From: Saxidomus purpurata
Taxonomy: Eukaryota; Mollusca; Bivalvia; Venerida; Veneridae
Assembly: GCA_022818135.1 (NCBI GenBank)
Contig: JAFMSR010000013.1
Coordinates: 23,954,207-24,018,206, forward strand
Direction: 5' to 3'
DNA length: 64,000 bases
Each line of letters opens with the position of its first letter. Position 1 is the stretch's first letter. Shown one piece after another: positions 48,096 through 60,798 of the stretch. Both the position numbers and the translations under genes were made by a program. The notes under the pieces are model-generated. The model was not told the DNA's origin and ran no database searches. It was given only the letters and a program-made list of their open reading frames with translations.

Positions 48096-51000
48096 TAATA
48101 ACATGAATGAATTGCCGTTAACAGCGAAACTATTGATCAATTAATATTGCTTTTTATACATATGAGCTGTGTTCGATTTGAAGGATTATTTTATAATTGA
48201 AGAGAAGTTTGGTTTAAAAAGTATGGCGTTGTTTTGTCAGAAACTGGGTACAATAAAAGTGAGGATCGGAGACTCCTCACATTTAAAAAAAACATCGTAA
48301 ATTCCTTTTACAATTATTGGGTGTACGGCAACAAACTACTAACTAAATTCTGCTGTTTTATGTGAATTTGGCAGATTCCAACTGTCATTAATTCGCAAAT
48401 TTAGAATAATAAAACATGTGCATAAAGTTATTAAAAATCAGAATTCATTAGCATATAAAATAATGTATACGCTGGATTCAAATGGCAGTCTCATAAATAC
48501 TTGGATTAAAAATGTGAAATATGCTTCGTATATCTATGGGATGTCACCGTTTAAATGTAAATTCAATAAATATCAATAGACTGTCATTCAGAGACTTTGT
48601 GATCAGTATAATGCCTAGAAGTTTCATCTCTACAGAAAAAATTATATTTTCTGAAATACCTACCTGCAGCAGAAAACAATGCTAAGACGGGACTCAATGG
48701 ATAGTAATTCATCTGAGTCAGCCCCGAAATATCCGATTAAAAATGAATGGTCGTTATTGTGTCGAAAATAAGACATTTTGCTCATCGACGGTAAATATAA
48801 CTTCTATCGTGACCAAACAACTTTTTAAACACGCATGCATTAAGACGGGTAAATGGAAGTTTATATTCATCCCTCAGAACAGTAAGGACATTATTTCTTC
48901 TTAGACATACAAATGAGCCGAAAGCACAAGCCAAAATTGAAGAAGAGTTCCAGATTTTTGGGGACATTATCCTAGATCTTTCATTGCGGCCCGCTATATT
49001 TAATACGTGGTAAGTAAGTGAAGTAGTGTATAGTTCTTTGAACAAAATGTTATGAAATGAATGAAAATCGTAAAACTTGGAATTTATCGTATGAATGTAA
49101 AGGGCAAAATTTTTATGCTTATGTTGATTTATTGTTGTGCCAGTTTAAAAACCGATTCGTCAAAAATGCCGGTATCTTCCGGTATCGTTTTTATCCATTT
49201 TGTTGGAACGTCTAAATTATTTACAATATAATCCACTTATTGTTTTAAACGATCAATTTATACAGTCAGTGAAAGGCTGTTTTATTAGACTTCCCTGTTA
49301 TCAAAGTTTAAGAGCGATAATACGGTAGCCAAAGTTAACTAAATGGTAGGTCACTTTTACGGTATCAGGGTTTAATTTCAGATCCGATTTCGTTTACTGC
49401 AATGACTCGGCTTTTTAAATTTAACTAAATGCCGGGAACTTTTAAATCACGAGACTTGTAGTTGATGTTTTTGGATGTTACAAGTTACTCACTGTACAGT
49501 GTGGACTAGTACAGTATATTCTAAGAACATACAATGTAGCGTAGACATATTCGCGTTATGTTTTATACGCAGACTTAAAACAGGGATTTAAGATTAAAGC
49601 AAATACGCTGCAAGGGAAGTCACTAAATTTTCAAACCAGATTGGTCAGGTATTCGCTTTCACGAAGCTAGAATAACGATATTTGTCAGTTATATCTGTGA
49701 AGTTAATTTGCATTTGCATTTGTATTTACATAAAACTTGTTGTAACTGTATACGAGTATTACAATTTTGATGACAGAGGTAGGAATAGTATTGTATATTC
49801 TAAGAAGGTGACTTGGCGTTGCATAAATGTTAAATATGGAACATACGCGTAATATCAATATGTATGACTATTTACTGCCTGAAGATATTTTAAGGCACTT
49901 TGTTTTACAATTTAATGCTGTAATATTCAAAACAGAAATAACAAATTCTAAGTAAAGCCCCTCCCCTGTATTGTAAAAGATGTTTGACGTTAAGTAAGTT
50001 CCGACATATATACGTTGGCAACATGACCATTTTCTTGGATAGCCGACGTTTTCATGTACGGAGTGATGATGCAAAACATGCACACACTGAAATACAATAC
50101 CATTCGTAACAATGACATTGTTTATATGGATGGGATATATATGAATGGTAAATCATTTAATGTTTAGAAGTGAAAAGGGTAAACTGCCCGATTTTATATT
50201 TCGTTAAAACCGACAGTAAACACAGTAAACAGGCTTTAGAACTATGGTCATCCATAATTAAGAGGGTGCACACCGGGTGTTAATGATAGAAAAATAAAGT
50301 AACTGTAAGATAGTTCCTCGATCCGTTTATTAGAATCAAGATTGTTAAAATTGTTAAACGAGTAAAAGAATAGAAACAAATACTGTTCTAATTGAATTAT
50401 TCAAGATCAGACAGGGTTGATTTAGTTATAAAGTATTTAAATAATTATCGTTGTTGCTATGCGGTAGGCACCTCGAGTTATCTACAAATTCTGCTGTCTA
50501 GTGCCGGGACCAAAGGGGAGAGGCACGTTTGATTTTTTAAACAATAGTATATAAATTTGAGACAAAGGAACCAACTCCAAGGTCGGACGAGAAGTTGAGG
50601 TAGAAATTTCTACGAGTTTTAGACGCAATGTACACTATCCAAAACTGCATAAAGCATTTAAAAGCAAATCGCCGTGTTTACATTTTACAATAGACCATAA
50701 GCACCATAACAAACTAACAGGTTGTGCAGCTTCTTTTCAAAAACATACTCAGTCTGTAGTGTGATTGCTTATACAATTTTTTTAACCGAGTTACCCGTTA
50801 CCGGAAGAGAACGACACCATTGTTTTATACTTGCCAAGTGCAAGTTTTATTTCTGATCAAGGCTTATTACAAGCATGTGAATATACAAACATGTGCATTT
50901 GTTATATCCTAGCTACTATAAACAGGTTATATTTTGAGAAACAAATACACAATTCTGTATATTACAGATATGAATGTAGATTTCTGTGCAATATACCTTT

Positions 51001-51555
51001 ATAAAGTATAGGAAATTTAGGAGAATGAGTCGCTCTTTGCCGAACAGGCATCGATAACTGACATCTCTAATCTGTTTACGAACAAGAAAATGAAGTGTTG
51101 GTATCATCAATTATAGTTACTGCTTTTGTTCAAGTTAAAAGATATGATATCTTTTAGTTAAATTTTGTAATATGTGAAACAGTTTTGCTCATATTACATA
51201 AAGCTAGGAAGCTGTCTCTCGAAATGCAGGAATAAAATTAAAAAAGAATGGGGACCTGACAATGACTTATTTAAGACACTGTTCGGTGGCCAACTGTGAA
51301 TCTTTTGTGTCACAGTTTTTTGGTTAACTATTTATGACAAAGCATTCATATAACACGGACCTATATGTTTATATTGATCCGTGCATATACGCTACAAATC
51401 CTTATGGATATATTTCTGATATTAGAAATGTTAAACCTTTTTGTATTTAAGAATAGTATAACCGGTATGAAGTAAATACGCAAATATGTGTTTGACAGCT
51501 AGGAAGTAAATTATGAACCTAATTAAATTCATTGAAACACTTTGAAAGGTTAAAC
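48096..51555. other. Intergenic region between the divergent BTB genes
   Basis: No exon recognised. 48960-49200 reappears in direct orientation at 63585-63910. 50900-51320 reappears inverted at about 63100-63450, including GGAAGCTGTCTCTCGAAA and GTGTTGGT-TCATC. The last part is the 5' flank of the plus-strand BTB gene. A CACGGACCTATAT end pair at 51353-51385 relates to the MITE at 31534. Confidence 0.6.
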
Positions 51556-54500
51556 ATGGATACAGAAGGTATACATACAGGAGAAATAGCAGCAGCTGAT
51601 ACTGACATGAAAGACACCAGAGAAGATAAGGATAAAGGCGAGATATTTGTCAGTAAATCTGGAGAAGATGACTTGATTTTATCAGTTGAAGGTCGAAAGA
51701 TTCATGTTTGTAGAGCAGTGCTTTGTGTAGCTTCATCCGTGTTTCAGGCGATGTTTAAATCGGACTTCAGAGAAAAAGGTCAACAAGAAATTGTGCTACC
51801 TGGAAAAACTTATGAAGATTTTGTGGAGTTTGTCTACTGCTTCTATCCAGACAAGCTGAAACATGTCACAGGTTTGAGTAACTATATATTCATGATTATC
51901 GTTTGTTATACTTTTGACTGCTGCTAAAATAATTACTAGCGTGGTGTTCAAATTTATCTACAACAATCCCAGTTAAGTTAAACAAATTGGATACGGTCCT
52001 GGGGAAAATATTGTGTAAACTTTTATGTATCTCTACTCGTGTAAAACACTGAAACAACTTAAGTAATAGAGAACTCTTCCGATCACGGTATAGGCTAGTT
52101 AATGCTGCAAACCAAAATCATAAGTGTGAGCTACACCGAATTGATTAGTTGGTCAGATGAATACTGTACTAAAATACAGAGCGAGAGTGCGAACGAAACT
52201 ACAGATAATATAGTATCGGCCTAATCTGTTTTGTTTGTTTAAATGTATTTTTTTGCACGGGGAATCCGCCCTTGTTTAAGCGGGACTAGAAATGAAGTGG
52301 TTGTGCTTACACCATCAAATAAACGATGTATTCGAAGGAAAAGGCGAATTCTTCCTTAGTATGTTTTAGTAAATTAAGAATATTTGGAAAGCAAGTGTGC
52401 GCTTGCAGGCATAGAAAATTACTTCACGGGTCACTCCGGAAAGGTAAATTATATACATTTAAGTAACACAATGCGCTATGCATGTACGTTTGCCTCCGTT
52501 ATCGAGAGGATCGAGCCGCTGACTTGAAATCACTATGACCACTCAGATAAAGGGTCATGAGTTCGAGCCCTGCTACCCACCATGTATCTTCATGCGAGAA
52601 GTTTAGCATTTTCATGCGGAGAATAGGAAACTGGTTCTTCCCCGGGAGGAACGTTGGGTAAACTCTGACTGTCCTATAATGTGCAAAGTCATTGTATTGC
52701 TATACAAACTTTGACGTTTACAAATGAATTTTTGAGAAAGTAAAATCATACGGATTTGAACGAAAACATATATTCAAAACATCAGAACTTGCCTTGATTG
52801 TCAACATAAATATTTCCGTCAACCTATGGAATGAATGGAATTGGTTGTATGTTACCACAACGCCACAAATGATATTTGCTTACTAAGTTATTAGTTTATT
52901 AAAGATAATGTGATAGTGATGTGATAAATATATGCGCACACAAAAGTTTACGACAATATGCGTGCAAGTAAAGATATAGTCGTAACGGTTACGTTATCCA
53001 ATGAATTTTCATGTCTGTCAATGTGTGTGACGTTTTTAACTACTGTTCGTTTTACTCGTTTGTATTGATATCTGCATACAAACATTTTCTGGTACAAATA
53101 TGTTTCTTGCGATAACTAGGTAACATCTTTGTATTACCACTTCAAAATAAGGCAAAAAAAGTTCATTCCGTTGTCCCAGCCGACATTATCAGATTATATC
53201 TTTTACCCTAATATCTATATAAGTGTTAATGACTTTCTACTTTTTTGTACGGCCACTTTCAATACTGGTTCAAGTGAAACATATGACGTAACGAATCCGA
53301 TGAGTTGTGCGCTAAAACTGGTCTTCAGCAGATATATTAGAAATGCATGTAGTCTAATAAGGCCTTTTTTCAAATGAAAAGAATAATCTTAAAAATAAAA
53401 AAATTAACCAATATTACATTTTACATACATTTTAATTTTAAACTTACAGATTTCAGAGAAGCGACATTAGCATTTCTACCACTCTTGCTTATCGCTATCA
53501 ATAAAAGCACGTGCAAAGCATGCGGTTATAACAAGATTATTTGTATATACAAACGTGTACAAAGTGTCCTCTTACAAGCGTAAGAGGACACTTTTTGAAT
53601 AGCTTTGCTGGGGGTAAAGTCGTATAAAACATAAAGGAGAATCAATAAAATGTCCGCCAATAACATTAGTTTGGAGGTAACAACATATTGACCTATTTGT
53701 GTACTGATGATTATTAAACCATTCACGAAAGACTGAAAACGCACGAGTATTTTATTGACCGTTTTCGTGCGGTATTATCCAATTAAAAGGTACCTTGCGA
53801 TGTATATTTTTAAATAAAAATTGTTATACACTCTATTTGTCATTTCATCGGCGTTTGAAAGGTTACCAAGTTCCGGTCAAAAGCGAGCTTAACACGGCTG
53901 GATACACTTGTTCACTATTATAAATCCACCGCTTCCTATAGTTGTGTACTGCGCTATTTAAAACATAATTAAGTTAGTTTTATTATTTTACATGTATCAT
54001 GCTCATGTAACCGTGACAAAATCCTACACCCCCGAGCTGGATTCGAACTGGGGTCCGATAGTACCCTTTGCGGACACTCTACCACATCACCATGAAAGTT
54101 AGCTCAATGGCAAGGAAGTACAAGTGCCGTATTATACCTCTACTACATACACACCCTCCTTACCAGAATATGTCCTCGAATTCTTGGAATATGAATGTCT
54201 TTGGGACGTTCTAAAGGTACTATCACTTCTTTACACGTTGGATATTTACGTTGGGCAACAAATGTAACCGTGAAAAATCCTTCGCCCTGAGCGGAATTCG
54301 AACTCGGGTCCTCTAGTACCCTAAGCGGACACTCTGCCACGTTTCCATAAGGCTAGCTCAATGGCAAGGAAGTACAAGTGCTGTATTATACCTCTACTAA
54401 ATTCACAGAACTACAAATGTATACACTAGAACTAGTCTCTAACTACGTTACAACAAACTTTTTTCAAACAAACAAAATGTCAGTGAAAGTAACTTGATTT

Positions 54501-56301
54501 CCGAAATTATCTTTATTTGGGTACGTCAACCACTGATTTCACAACACTTATTATCTGCAAACGTGAAAAACGTTTGTCTCGGTCAGGGCTCAAACTTGGA
54601 ACTATTATATGGCTTAGCAGATACTCTAAAACGCCATCACAAAAGCTAGATTATGTGTATCGTATTCTACTGTCATATCCAGTGCCTCTAAAATGATGTG
54701 CCTGCCAAAATCTTTAGTTAATTGCATGTGAATATTCGGACATTTTCTGTCAAATTCAGTTCTCTTACTACATGTACTCCAGTTCGACTATTCGGTTGTG
54801 CATTGTTGTTTTACTTTCAAAGCTTTTGGTTTCTCCCATCCTTTATGTTCGGGTTGGGCTCGGAGTGTTAAATCTCAGAAAAAAGTATGTGTTCAAAACT
54901 TCGGACATGAAAATGATACGGCAGGCATGCATGCCAGTCAGACCATTAATTTTATCTCGTATACGTTGCATTTACATGTAAATGTATTTTTATAAAGCAT
55001 AAAAGCAATGAAATTATGGAAATTTATGAATATACTTACAATAAAAATGTACAGTTGGCAATGAGAAAACCGGCTGTATATGAGTGGCAGAACACAGGGT
55101 ACACTGTGCTCCCATCGGTAAACGACAGCACTTGGCGATTCTTGGCAGTGTTATGTTAAGGGTGTCATATTCAACGGGTAACAATTCAAACCTAGTAACA
55201 CACACAAAAGACCAAATTCGAAAATTAACATGCTCACCAATAACAGATACTGCAAATAGTTTAGTCTCTGCGAAAATTGTCACATGGGTAATTACGATTG
55301 ATAAGGCATTGTTCCCATAGAAGCTCGCAGTCGGGATGGTGCTTTTGCCGGCTTTGATTTATCTTTTTACATTCATACAATAAGTCAGCTGACAAAATTT
55401 CCATCTGAACTTTTATATTTTACCACTTTACTGGTTCACTGTCTACCGCTTACTTTAGTAGTAAAATATACAAGTTAAGACCCCTGAGAGGCTAAGATCA
55501 TATTTTGTAAACTTAAATTTATATAAAAAAACAAAACTAAGCCACAAAAAGCACCATCCCGACTGCGACTTCTTATGCATTTATCAAAGGTAATTATACG
55601 CACAAGAGACATATTTTCGATGAAATTGTTAGCATGTTATGTCATTTCAAGAAAGTTAATATTTGTACTGCTGTTAACTTTCAGATGAGAACGTATATAG
55701 AATACTACCATACGTTGTGGAATATCAGGTTAAAGTTCTAGAGGAGAGATGTGAGAAGCTGTTGATACATTTACTTATAGACAAACATACGACTGATGCT
55801 AATGAGATATATAGGCATCTTTACCTATCGGAGATGTATAGCCTTGAGGACTTGAAAACCAAATGTATTTCTTTGGCTTCTAGCTTACACATTGCTGAAA
55901 TGGATGACGGATCTTCAGCATACCACATATCAGATAAGTCTGTGCTACAGATAAGATATCTGGCTCTTCAACGGAAGGAACTTGATCAAAAAGATGACAT
56001 GACCGTTTTTGCTACGGAACGTACAAAGTCTTGCACTGGTCAAAGTAAATATGTTTGTGTTCGTGCGTCGGACGTAATCAAATTCAATATGGAAGTTTCT
56101 GAATATTCAGACTGTAGGAATCTTCTGAGGGCAATAAGGTTGTGCATACGTTATTTCAAGAATGACAAAGAACAACTTTCAAAGTTCAGCAGTTACCTAA
56201 ATGCTAAATCACGTGAGGAGCTTACAGACGTCAGTATTAAAGACGAACTGAATCTACTTCCTGAAGCAGTCAAGCAGTCCTTAACAATCACAAAGAAGTA
56301 G
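51556..56301 (+). CDS. BTB-domain protein (two exons, 310 aa)
   Basis: Exons 51556-51871 and 55685-56301 (stop TAG). The total is 933 nt; donor ACAG|GTTTGA and acceptor TTTCAG join in phase 1. The first ATG in the open frame is at 51556. The N-terminus is acidic. The BTB fold is at about residues 28-115: DDLILSVEGRKIHVCRAVLC, SSVFQAMFKSDF, IVLPGKTYEDFVEFVYCFYP, then across the splice ENVYRILPYVVEYQVKVLEE and CEKLLI. A helical C-terminal half with a BACK-like beginning (LYLSEMYSLEDLKTKCISL) follows, with no MATH or Kelch repeats seen. The pattern resembles the large invertebrate BATH/MATH-like BTB families, in which such proteins are commonly lineage-expanded. A role as a ubiquitin-ligase adaptor is a family-based guess. 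The 3.8-kb intron is full of repeats. Confidence 0.82.
52490..52590 (+). repeat. tRNA-like SINE head
   Basis: Begins GCCTCCGTTATCGAGAGGAT, continues CTGACTTGAAATCACTATG, and has a B-box-like GAGTTCGAGCCC (52559-52570). Related to the heads at 8229-8287 (minus) and 60840-60900 (plus). Confidence 0.55.
54010..54650 (-). repeat. Tandem tRNA-derived SINE-like units (three, degenerate)
   Basis: Minus-strand units with GTGGTAGAGTGTCCGC (A-box-like) and AGTTCGAATCC (B-box) lie at about 54020-54125 and 54270-54375, 255 bp apart. Both are followed on the plus strand by TAGCTCAATGGCAAGGAAG. A third, weaker unit is near 54577-54650. All are in the intron of the plus-strand BTB gene. Confidence 0.6.
55319..55573. 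mobile_element. MITE with about 27-bp TIRs
   Basis: CGCAGTCGGGATGGTGCTTTT near 55326-55346 is inverted at 55547-55568. The outer bases also pair, with one extra C on the left. The element is 255 bp with an AT-rich interior and no coding. It lies in the BTB gene intron about 110 bp before the exon 2 acceptor. Confidence 0.8.
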
Positions 56302-56422
56302 TATTTTGAAGTATGATTAGTGCAGCTCTGTATAGGCATCTATACTCTGACTGTACATAACTATTGTAAATGTGTTGTCCATATAGTGCTGTACCCAATC
56401 TTCATAACCTTACCTTTTTAGC

Positions 56423-59032
56423 ACACCCCGGGTATTCGACTACTTCGAACGCAGATGGGTACTACTGACGACAGATGTATATACATGTACGTCATGACAG
56501 GCACGCTGGAATAATCCCGATATTTTTATCATTTCTCCTTTATGCTCCGACCTTTTGCTTGATATAGGTAGTAATATGTTTAAACTAAGCATGTGTGAAG
56601 TTTTTTGATAAACTGACGCCTTTTTATTAAAGAATTTCCCTGAAATGTTGAAAAAACTACAGTAATGTTGCCAAATATGACATTTATTTGCTTATAATAA
56701 CAATATATATCAATGACCTTAGACACGTATACAGACAAATGTATAAGGTATCAGTACAAACAGCCCTAGACTTTGGAATTAGTGGCATCGTTTTGATATA
56801 AGCAAACTTATAGAGGTGGGTGAATATAAACGGATACGTCTGACGACCGAAGGAGATACGTACGAACGCAGATAATTATGAAATGAGGATACGTATAACG
56901 GCAGATGTGTAACAAGTAGTAAGCGTAAAAAGGTGTTTTCCAATCAGGATAAATATTGGTTTTAAACTAATTACATTCAGTATGGCAGTTGTTTAGTCTA
57001 TGTAGAGGGATCTTGCATGTATATACTGATAATAATTAAGTATCCCACCTCCGTGAGAGACATATTATTAGTGATTCATGTCTGTCACTGTTTTTGTCAT
57101 TAAGTATGTCCACGCAGCTCCTGTGATACCACGTGGCGAATTTACACCAAACTTCACATAAGCGTAGTTGTGCATACTATCGGCATGTTCCGGTTCAATG
57201 ATATAGTGGAAAAACCGCTCTAATACATACAATTTTATGATGTTATGGCTAATTCTCCTTTAACATCCGGCTGATTTCCACTTAACCTAAGATAATTGAG
57301 CAGTGCCAAGCTTAGTTATGCATATCGCCGGCACATCCGGTTCAGTTATTTTCAAGGGATTTACATTGTATGGCCATTGATTCTTCAAATTTAATGATGG
57401 TTTGCTACTTCTCCTCGACCATTGGCCAGATTTCGACAAAACCTAACAGAACACAAGTTGTCGTCGGCATGTTCCGATTCATTGATTCCTAGGGAAGTTG
57501 CAACCCTGGTGTGTCATATTTCATAATGTCTATAGACTATACTAATTCTAAACGCTCGAGTTGAATTTTACCAAAAAGTCACATGAGTGATAATTGTCAT
57601 GCGTACATTTCATTAGCATTTTACGGCTCAATGAATTTTGCGGAACTATGTCTTTTGATGTCTCATATTTTAATATGCTTGAGCTACTAATCCTATATCA
57701 CTGGTCAGAAAACTACAAAACTACGTAGAAGTGATTGCTGCGAAGCCTGAACTTGTGTATATCATCGGATTGTTACAGTTTAGTGGTATGCATTTTAAAT
57801 TCTACTGAATAATGCTATAAAATAATAGGAGACATGTTTTTTTTGTTTTTGTTTTGTTTTTTATGTTTTTCGTGAAAGATAATCTCTAGTTTGGAGAATG
57901 AATTGATAATGGGGTCTCTAAGTCTCCTGCAACGAAGTCTTTAAAAATATCGATGTTTTTCCCATACACTAGTAACTAGTCAATGACCAATTTCATTACC
58001 TATCGTATACGTATTCGAGTATTTACAACTCGTATGAAAGTTGTAGAAACATGTAAGAGACAATGTTACTACAAATAATCCACAGGAACAAACATTTTCA
58101 TTTAACGCTCATGTAAAATATTAAATACAGTTGTAATTACACTTTAGCCCGACTGTTCGAAGAATGAGGAGAGTTGTACTTATGAGCTTATGCGTTGATC
58201 AAAGACGTGTTATCAATATTGATAACTTCAAAACCGACAAACGTATCAACTTAACACTTGCCATACTTGTTTCTCAAGGTAATACATACAAATGCAGAAA
58301 GTCACATATATTTTTGCGGACAAATGCCTCTACTTGTATTATGATTCTGTAACAAAAAGTTAAAAATCCGGTACCTTATTAATAAAAGACAATTTTACAA
58401 AAATCATAATGATACTGAAGTTTTCTATTTAGCCTTGACTTGTGTTGAACTTTTCTTACATAGTTTTTCAGTTTATAACAAAAACTAAAGTTATCAACAG
58501 TATTCCCATCATAAGTCTTATGTTTCATCTTTTACGTATCTGCAGTTTGTATGGCGTTTTACGTATCCACCGTCTGCGTTCATACGTACCCTATAATATT
58601 TTCATCTGTCGTCATAAGTACCCTCAAAGAGAACCCCATGCTTATTTAAGTGTCAATTGCAGCTGCTGTATCAGTCATAGCGAAAAGAAAATATGTTTTT
58701 CTACTACAGAAAATGTGTAGCTTTACGATTTATGCAGTTTTGGACTCTTTCGATTATTGGATTTCTTAAAATTCTGTTAAAAATCCGGAAAATAGCAATT
58801 TCTGGTCTGATTTCCGCAATCGTTACCACACGTCGGTCATTTTTGAGCTAAGCAATTGAGCATTGGCTAGTACTAATATATTGAAACTCATATTGAACGA
58901 AAACATTGTGAAAATGAATAAAAAAGAGAAGATATTAGGTATTTTCCAGCTTACATGTCAGGACGTTCATGTATATACATCTGTCGTCAGTAGTACCCAT
59001 CTGCGTTCGAAGTAGTCGAATACCCGGGGTGT
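56423..59032. mobile_element. 2.6-kb TIR element without recognisable transposase
   Basis: Terminal inverted repeats begin ACACCCCGGGTATTCGACTA. They are identical for 65 bp and extend to about 77 bp with two mismatches. AGC flanks both ends (56420-56422, 59033-59035), a possible 3-bp target duplication. Subterminal repeats of the type GG-TAC-TATGACGACAGATG and TACGAACGCAGAT lie at 56832-56907 and, inverted, at 58561-58623. The centre (about 57120-57790) holds about five degenerate direct units of about 145 bp. The only open frames (58164-58352, 58442-58720) show no domain, so it is read as a non-autonomous DNA transposon. It begins about 120 bp after the BTB stop codon. Confidence 0.8.
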
Positions 59033-59209
59033 AGCATGCATCGCAAAATTGTTCAAGTACTGCACAGTTTGTTGACACGTAACCAACCGTATGAAAATAC
59101 AAGAGACCCCCAAGGGTCAGTACCGCTCTACTGGATTGATTGGTCTGTTTTAGTATGTTTTTTGAAAATCTTTTAGACGATTTTTAAAGTTAGGTCTGCG
59201 TGACACACT

Positions 59210-59880
59210 GACTCCAACAACAAAAGTTGCAAGTAACCGTCTGGGCAGTTTCGTGAAAGTCAAAGTAAAATTATGATCGTAGAATATTATAACGGATAAG
59301 CTGACACAGGCCAATTTGACCTTGACCTTTTACCCACCGGCCCAAAAATCAGAAGGGATCATCAACTTAGTAAGACCAGTCATCCCATAATGTTTCAAGA
59401 CTGTTGTTGATATAGATCACAAAATGAGGGAATAATTTGAAGTTTGAATACTGTGGGTCATATTGATCTCAGTATACTGAGCGGAAACTATTTTCAACGT
59501 TCGGGTCAATGTGGTATTGACCTTTGACTAACTGACCCTAAAAACAATAGGGATCATCTATAGGTTGCATGGATCATTTTGAGCAAGTTTCATGAAAGTC
59601 AAACGAAAATTATGACCAATAGTATGTTATCAATGAAAAGCTAACGGAGGTCACTGTAACCTTGGCCTACATACCCCTAAAAAGTGAGACCAATCATCCT
59701 ATGAAATTTGAAGACTATGGGTTAAACAGATCTCAGAAAACTGAGCGGAAACCATTTTCAAAGTCTGGGTCACTGTGGTCTTGACCTTTGACCCACTGAC
59801 CCCAAAAACTACAGGGATGATCTACTGAGTGAGTTCTTTGAAAGCCAAATGAAAATTGTACTCTGTTGTGTTATCAAGGA
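59210..59880. repeat. Degenerate tandem repeat, about 265-bp period
   Basis: Three units with TTGACCTTTGACCCACTGACC, AAAAAC-A-AGGGATCATC and GAGCGGAAAC-ATTTTCAA phrases. The style is typical of clam genomes. No coding. Confidence 0.65.
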
Positions 59881-60312
59881 AAAGCTAACGTATCAACGGA
59901 TGATAGATAAACCACTATTATAGTATAAGTTCTGATGTATTTCTTCGGTTCACGTGCGCTGTCATGTCTTTCTTTGTGATAACACTGAAATAACTGAGTA
60001 AAGTTGCAGAATAACTGACGTTTTTTTGTCTATAAATGATGGTGCACAACTTACTGATGAAACTATTTACATTGTAAACATAATATGCTTTGTTTAAAAC
60101 TGGGTTAATGAACTTTTGAAAGTTAATAAAATGGTATTAACTTCATAGCTAAAATTTGAAGGTGTTAAATTGTGCCCTCCAAAGGATGAGATCGAAACAA
60201 ACCAAACCAAGTACATGTATATTTTATATAGTGGAAATGATAAAAAAAATATTGATCATTCAAAACTAATGTATGTACATGTACTATAATTATCACAAAG
60301 GAGACTTATTAC

Positions 60313-60798
60313 ATGGTGTCGAAAATTGACGCCACAATGTCTACAAAAGTTAAGATTATTTTCCGTGTGTATCCTTTTCAAGTTAGTGTAGAAAAATTAA
60401 TTTTACATATACATATTTTTGATGTGTACTATTACCATCATAATCATTATGTCCTGTACATCAACATTATTAACTTTGTGGCGAAAACGGAAGCCAGGGC
60501 TGTGGTTGCGCAAGCGCAATGCATGTCTTTAGTTTGTAAATTCACTCCAACAAAAAATACAACATGTGTTCGACCAAACAGTGCGCAGCTAAGCAAAGCA
60601 AAGGCTAATAAAGCAGAAAATCTACAAAACCTAAAATATATCTTACGAACTATAGAGGATTTATATACGTTTCAGAAAAGCGATAGAAATGAATTAAGCC
60701 TATACTTTATATTTTATGTTAAGACGGGTTTCGCAGGCAATGCTGTCCAACATTTATTTCAAGATTCACGTACTATCAGTTATTACTCCCATAAGTAA
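60313..60798 (+). CDS. Uncharacterised open frame (161 codons), doubtful
   Basis: ATG to TAA, uninterrupted, no recognised domain. The first half is aromatic and histidine-rich (VYYYHHNHYVLYINIINF) and AT-driven. The second half has a more protein-like composition (AQLSKAKANKAENLQNLKYI). No intron, promoter or homologue is visible. It may be a chance frame in AT-rich DNA or a single exon; length is the only support. Confidence 0.2.
   Translation: MVSKIDATMSTKVKIIFRVYPFQVSVEKLILHIHIFDVYYYHHNHYVLYINIINFVAKTEARAVVAQAQCMSLVCKFTPTKNTTCVRPNSAQLSKAKANKAENLQNLKYILRTIEDLYTFQKSDRNELSLYFIFYVKTGFAGNAVQHLFQDSRTISYYSHK

Noticed and set aside
55319..55573. TA target-site duplication (Tc1/mariner type) for the MITE
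   Set aside because: The flanks do not show matching TA on both sides, so no superfamily was assigned.
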